DNA from: Proteles cristata cristata
Lineage: Eukaryota; Chordata; Mammalia; Carnivora; Hyaenidae
DNA length: 64,000 bases
Direction of reading: 5' to 3'
NCBI GenBank assembly: GCA_017311185.1
Contig: JAESUZ010004533.1
Span: 1,397,306 to 1,461,305, forward strand
The notes under the pieces were generated by a model. That model ran no database searches and was not told where the DNA came from. It saw only the letters and a list, made by a program, of their open reading frames with translations. The position numbers and the translations under genes were made by a program. This document shows, one piece after another, positions 58,716 to 64,000 of this stretch. Each line of letters opens with the position of its first letter. Positions within the stretch are counted from its first letter, which is position 1.

Positions 58716-61588
58716 ATTTACTTAATTCTAAATTATCTAATTCTAATCTTCACATAGAACTCAGAATTAACTGTACACATGTAGGAATACATGTGGTTGC
58801 AATAAAAATCTACTTCGACATTAATACACTTAGTGCCCATAAAACAGCAATACTCCAATATGCTGAACCAAGTTTCTGGATATTCATTACTTTGCTATTA
58901 TTAGATAGTATCATTGCTTTTCATTTAGGAAAACTGAGTGAATACAGCAAATGAAGCCAAACAAGAATTCTAATGATGCAAAAGTTGTTCCTCTAAAGTG
59001 ATTAAAGTGTGAATCTAGTATATTCTGCATGTTTAGAAAATGCATGTTATATAATTGTTTTTTCCTGTTTCTAAGGATATATCTTTAAAAATTACTTAAG
59101 GCTAGTTGAGACTATTACCATCCCAAGCTAGTTATGAAGTTAAAAATATACCTTATAACAAAATAAATCATTTTATTTACAGAATGGCTTTCATAATTTG
59201 TTTTAATTTTCCCTAAATGATTCAACCATTTGTGTACCTAAAATAAATGAATATGGTTTAACTGGGAACATTCTTTTTTCATGTAAGTGACAGCAGAGAA
59301 TTCTCGTAGACTTAAGGAGAATTTGGGAATTCTTTCATTGTCTGATAAACTTATCTGAAGATAAGTTATTATGTCTTCACAAAAACTTTCTAAATATTTA
59401 CTTACTTTTTTCTGGGAAGACTCTGTGAAGAGAAATATTACTTATGTTGGAAAGATTCTAATTTGGTTAAGGAGTGCCATACATCTTGGCTATTGTTTCA
59501 CTTCTTTTTTCTAGATTTGGCAAATGCATTTTCCCCAGAAGAAAACATGTTTTTCATTCAGTTTTTCAATTTATTACAAATGAAATTTTAGAAAGAGTCT
59601 ATAAAATTATACTAAAAAGCTTATCATTACCTTCTTTCTATAAAATTTTCACTAGTGAGAGGAAAAATGCCCCAAATTAAAATATTTCTTGCAAATGCTA
59701 AAGAATTGTGCTGACTTTTAAGATATTACGAAATTCAGGGTATTTTTATTTTAGCTTAATCATATTTTGTTGTTTTTTCTGACCTTGTCCACCTCTGTAA
59801 GTAGTCTCTTCAATAATTATTTTCAATTTTCCACTGAGAATGGGATATGTTTCTTGAACCTAACTAATGTACTCTATCTCTTAAAAGACAAACTAGGTCA
59901 AAATGGAATTCTGACTTGCAGGGAGGAAATTTATACTAAATTATGCAAGGCAGTTATATTAATCAGAAGTCTTTCAGTTCCAAATCTCATAAAACAATTC
60001 AAAATGACTTTCAAAACCACAATAAGATAAAAAGAAAATAAAAAATGAAGTATATTGGCTCTCTTTGCTATCAAATAGAGTCACTGTGTGTCCTACTCAC
60101 CCTTTCACTTCTGTTTTCAGTTATTTGGCTTCCTTCTCTAGTGAGAACTCTCTCTATTCCTGGAAATAATTCTTCAGCCACTCAGGCTTACAGTCCATAC
60201 AGCACATAATCTGATGTGAAATCTCCCATTTCTTACCAATCTCCTCAAAAGATACCTATTCAACCTACTTGAGCCACATGCATACAACTGCACCAAAACT
60301 TTGGTTCAGGAGAATGGTGTGCTCTAATTGTCTAGTGTAGGTCAAGGGTTTGAGTATTATTCAGGAAGGGCAGTCCCAAAAGAAAAAGGTCGTGAAGACA
60401 AAAAAAATTAAAAAAAAAAGGGGGGGTATTAGCAGATACCCAAAATAATTTTGCAAATATAAATATATTAGTATCAATATTCATTCATTCCTTTATTCAT
60501 GGACCATAGGAAACAACAGCTGTATATAAGCAATAAAAAAAGGGTCCTCTGGAAGTATATGGGATAAATACTTGGTATACATGAAGACATAAATAACAGA
60601 ATGTGAGCTTAATATTGGAATTTTCAACAACTTATTCTTCAAGGCTAAGATGGGAATTATGAAATACTTTTGTAGGGTGGCTCTGATTTCTTCATTTTTT
60701 TTCTCTGTACCTCCTGCTTGAAATGGAGATAATCATGTACAAACTTGAATCTGTAATGCATGTACAATTCATTTATTAGAGTCCATTTTCCATCAATGAA
60801 TAAAGAACATTTTGTGTTTAATTTGTTAAGGTCAGAAGCTGTAGAATATGTCTGATTTGTAAATAATATGCCAGCAAAATTAAAGCTGTTTCCATAGCTT
60901 AGTCTGTTAAGGTATTTATATAAAATATCTCCATATTGTAATATATAATGTAAAAATAGTATAATACATATATGTAGTGTAGAGTAGTAGAGTCTACTAT
61001 GCTCTTTTATTTGTACATACCACATCTAGCAATTGCCTGGAGTGCTTTGAGTCCCCTGGGAAGTTGGGTTCAGGAACAGCACCTCCCAGCAAAAGGAGGA
61101 AGACCTAGACCTTAGAGAAGCAGAGTTTGGGTGTATCTGCTTCTTTGAGAAGTGGGTCCCAAGTTGCAGTTGGCCCATTGTTCAGATGACACCATGCTCC
61201 TAGGGTCATTCCCAGACAAGCTTGTCAAACAACTTAAAAACGTAAAGCATTTGTGATATTTTGATAAAGTTTGGAAGTAAAACTAATTGATTAACATTAT
61301 CTTTTCAGGACTTAGTGAAATGTGTTATTAAATTTGAATATAAAATATTCAAGAAAAGTAGCAGTTGTGATATCATTGTTTTAATTTTCCCAAATGCTCT
61401 ATAAAATCTGATTGAATGGGAAAACCAAAAGTCTTCTAAGCCTGAAGGGCACTGCTGGGGAAGCTGCAGGTTCACAAGGCATAGAGTCTTGTGGAAAGAT
61501 ATGAACAAGATGAAAAGCTTTGAAATTTTACTTATTTGCTAATGGAGGCAACATTTTTTCTTATCTACCTATAAAATCCTTCTAATGA
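58716..61588. other. No recognisable feature
   Basis: Almost 3 kb without an assignable gene. The frames at 59474-59680, 59767-60030 and 60657-61025 (122 codons, minus) have no motif and are rich in AT-encoded residues. A (TTCA)n trace lies near 60480. Confidence 0.5.
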
Positions 61589-61589
61589 T

Positions 61590-64000
61590 TACATTTTTTT
61601 AAATTTTTTATTTTTATTTTTATTTTATTTTTATTTTTATTTTTTACAGATAGTTTATTGTCAAATTGGTTTCCATATAACACCCAGTGCTTTAATTTTT
61701 AAAAAAATTTTAAATTTTTTATTTTTATTTTTATTATTTTATTTTTATTTTTATTTTATTTTTTACAGATAGTTTATTGTCAAATTGGTTTCCATATAAC
61801 ACCCAGCGCTCATCCCCACAAGTGTCCTCCTCCATGCCCATCTCCCCCATGCCCCCCACATCCATTAGTCCTCAGTTAGTTTCTCAGCATTCAAGAGTCT
61901 CTCATGGTTTGCCTCTCTCCCTTTCCCCACCATTTCCGCCCTTCTTCTCCCCCTTGGTCCTCTTTTAAGTTCCTCCTAATCCTCCTATACGTGCACACAT
62001 ATGATATTTGTCTTCTCTGCCTGACTTATTTCGCTCAGCGTAACACCCTCAAGGTCCATCCATGTTGCTACACATGGCCAGATTTCATTGTTTCTCATTG
62101 CCATGTAGTATTCCATGGTATAGATAAACCACATCTTCTTGATCCATTCATCTGTTGATGGACACTTAGTCTCTTTCCATGTTTTAGCTATTGTGGAGAG
62201 TGCTGCTATGAACATTGGGGTACATGTGCTCCTATGCATCAACATTTCTGTATCCCTTGGGTAAATTCCTAGCAGTGCTATTGCTGGGTCATAGGGGAGT
62301 TCTATTGTTAGTTTCTTAGGAACCTCCACACTGTTTTCCAGAGGGGCTGTACCAGTTTGCATTCCACCAACAGTGTAGGAGGGTGCCCGTTTCTCCACAT
62401 CCTCGACAGCATCTAGAGTTCTCTGATTGGCTCATTTTAGCCACTCTGACTGATGTGAGGTGGTATCTTAGTGTGGTTTTGATTTTGTATTTCCCTGATG
62501 AGGAGCGATGCTGAGCATCGTTTCATGTGTCTGTTGGCCATCTGGATGTCCTCTTTGGAGAAGTGTCTGTTCATATCTTCTGCCCATTTCTTCACTGGGT
62601 TGTTTGTTTTTCGGGCGTGTAGTTTGGTGAGTTCCTTGTAGATTCTGGATATCAAACCTTTATCTGATATGTCATTTGCAACTATCTTTTCCCATTCCGT
62701 TGGTTGCCTATTAATTTTCTGGTTGTTTCCTTTGCTGTGCAGAAGCTTTTAATCTTGATGAGGTCCCAACGGTTTATTTTTGCTCTTGATTCCCTTGCTT
62801 TTGGGGATGTGTCAAGTAAGAAGTTGCTGCGGTGGAGGTCAAGGAGGTTGTTTCCTGCTTTCTTCTCTAGGGTTTTGATGGTTTCCTGTCTCACATTCAG
62901 GTCCTTTTATCCATTTTGAGTTTATTTTTGTGTATGGTGTGAGGAAATGATCTAGTTTCATTATTCTGCATGTTGCTGTCCAGTTCTCCCGGCACCATCT
63001 GTTAAAGAGGCTGTCTTTTTTCCATGGATACTCTTTCCCTCTTTGTCAAAGATTAGTTGGCCATACATTTGTAGGTCCAAATATGAGTTCTCTATTCTAT
63101 TCCATTGGTCTATGTGTCTGTTTTTGTGCCAATACTATACTGTCTTCATGATGACAGCTTTGTAGTAGAGGATAAACTCTGGGATGGTGATGCCTCCTGT
63201 TTTGGTTTTCTTCTTCAATATTACTTTGGCTATTTGGGGTATTTTGTGGTTCCATACAAATTTTTGGATAGTTTGTTCCAGTTTTGAGAAGTACAAGTTG
63301 GTGCAATTTTGATTGGAATTGCATTAAATGTGTAGAGTGCCTTAGGTAGTAATGACATCTTAACTATATTTATTCTTCCTATCCATGATCATGGGAATGT
63401 TTTTCCATTTCTTTGTGTCTTCTTCAATTTCCTTCATAAGTTTTCTATAGTTTTCATCATACAGATCTTTGTATCCTTGGTTAGGTTTAATTCCAGGTAT
63501 TTTATGGTTTTTTGTGCAATTGTGAATGGGATCAGTTTTCGATTTTTGTTGCTTCATTGTTGGTGTATAAAAATGCAACCGATTTCTGTACGTTGATTTT
63601 GTACCTGCAACTTGGCTGAATTCTTGGATCAGTTCTAGTAGGCTTCTGGTGGAGTCTGTCGGGTTTTCTATGTAGAGTATCATGTCATCTGCAAAAAGTA
63701 AAAGTTTGACTTCTCTTTGCCAATTCTGATGCCTTTGATTTCCTTTTGTTGTCTGATGGCTGATGCTAGGACTTCCAGCACTATGTTAAACAGCAGTGGT
63801 GAGAGTGGACATCCCTGTCGTGTTCTGATCTCAGGGGGAAAGCTCTGAGTTTTTCCCCGTTGAGGATGATGTTAGCTGAAGGCTTCTCATAGATGGCTTT
63901 GATGATGTTTCAGTAGGTTCCTTCTATCCCAGCTTTCTCGAGAGTCTTTATTAAGAAGGGATGCTGTATTTTGTCAAATGCTTTTTCTTCATCTATTGAC
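61590..64000 (-). mobile_element. Young antisense L1, 3' part, running off the window
   Basis: The T-rich tail (61590-61764) and 3' UTR come first. ORF2 then reads on the minus strand from 62398 down ('STDEWIKKMWFIYTMEYYMAM'), with further ORF2 pieces at 62437-62655, 62682-62894, 63097-63324 and 63360-63683. The reverse transcriptase palm lies near 63680-63700 ('gatgacatgatactctac' as reverse complement). It closely resembles the short L1 at 6772-7313. Frames are interrupted, so ORF2 is not intact in this window. The 5' end lies beyond 64000. Confidence 0.95.
61646..61810 (-). repeat. Tandemly repeated L1 3' terminus
   Basis: ACAGATAGTTTATTGTCAAA and the following bases up to ACCCAGTGCT occur at 61646-61691. 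They recur at 61765-61810 with one difference (GTGCT against GCGCT), and each copy has its own T-rich (poly(A) on the L1 strand) tract. Confidence 0.95.

Noticed and set aside
60657..61025. 122-codon minus-strand frame
   Set aside because: Composition is that of AT-rich DNA (many I, L, Y, N, K). No motif, splice context or conservation evidence.

Overview
This is a stretch of mammalian nuclear DNA with no intact host gene that I can support. It is AT-rich and repeat-dense. About twenty-seven tRNA-derived SINEs carry the head-to-tail signature of carnivore CAN/SINEC elements: a tRNA-Lys-like head, a B-box of the form GGTTCGAGCCC, a CT-rich stretch and an A-rich tail. Their SINEC_Fc-like form and the carnivore-type L1 3' ends point to a carnivore, most likely a feliform (cat-like). 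The exact species cannot be read from the sequence. The open reading frames present are retroelement remnants, microsatellite translations or chance frames.

Layout. 1-19 kb: mostly unassigned AT-rich DNA with fragments of old L1/HAL1, MIR, L2 and MaLR-type LTRs (a clear MLT1-like LTR at 15.2-15.6 kb), plus SINEs and one short 5'-truncated L1 with target-site duplications (6.77-7.31 kb). 19.4-25.5 kb: a stack of sense L1 pieces with SINEs inserted in them. 26.7-29.8 kb: an antisense class III (ERV-L-like) retroviral remnant in which reverse transcriptase motifs are still legible. 29.9-32.3 kb: HAL1/L1 debris. 33.69-34.39 kb: a nearly perfect 350-bp tandem duplication. 36.6-40.5 kb: rearranged old L1 pieces.

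43.5-48.2 kb is the most informative part. A class II (betaretrovirus-like) endogenous retrovirus has a roughly 1.1-kb 5' LTR, a tRNA-Lys3-like primer-binding site, a gag gene in one frame broken only by stop codons, a dUTPase-protease segment and the start of pol. It stops abruptly inside the reverse transcriptase and is joined to the R-U5 and leader of a different, class I (gammaretrovirus-like) element with a tRNA-Thr-like primer-binding site. That part ends in an A-run and a 5'-truncated SINE. The 5' LTR itself appears to contain an envelope transmembrane-subunit fragment.

49.3-55.3 kb holds an old L1, a younger 3.5-kb 5'-truncated L1 with target-site duplications, and an opposite-strand L1 ORF2 piece, which together make a large inverted repeat. 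55.3-61.6 kb is mostly unassigned. From 61.6 kb to the window end lies a young antisense L1 that runs off the edge, with its 3' end duplicated in tandem.

Nothing here works as a pathway. I found no convincing new biological system. The best leads are the mosaic retrovirus, the env-like piece inside its LTR, the recent tandem duplication and a young SINE subfamily.
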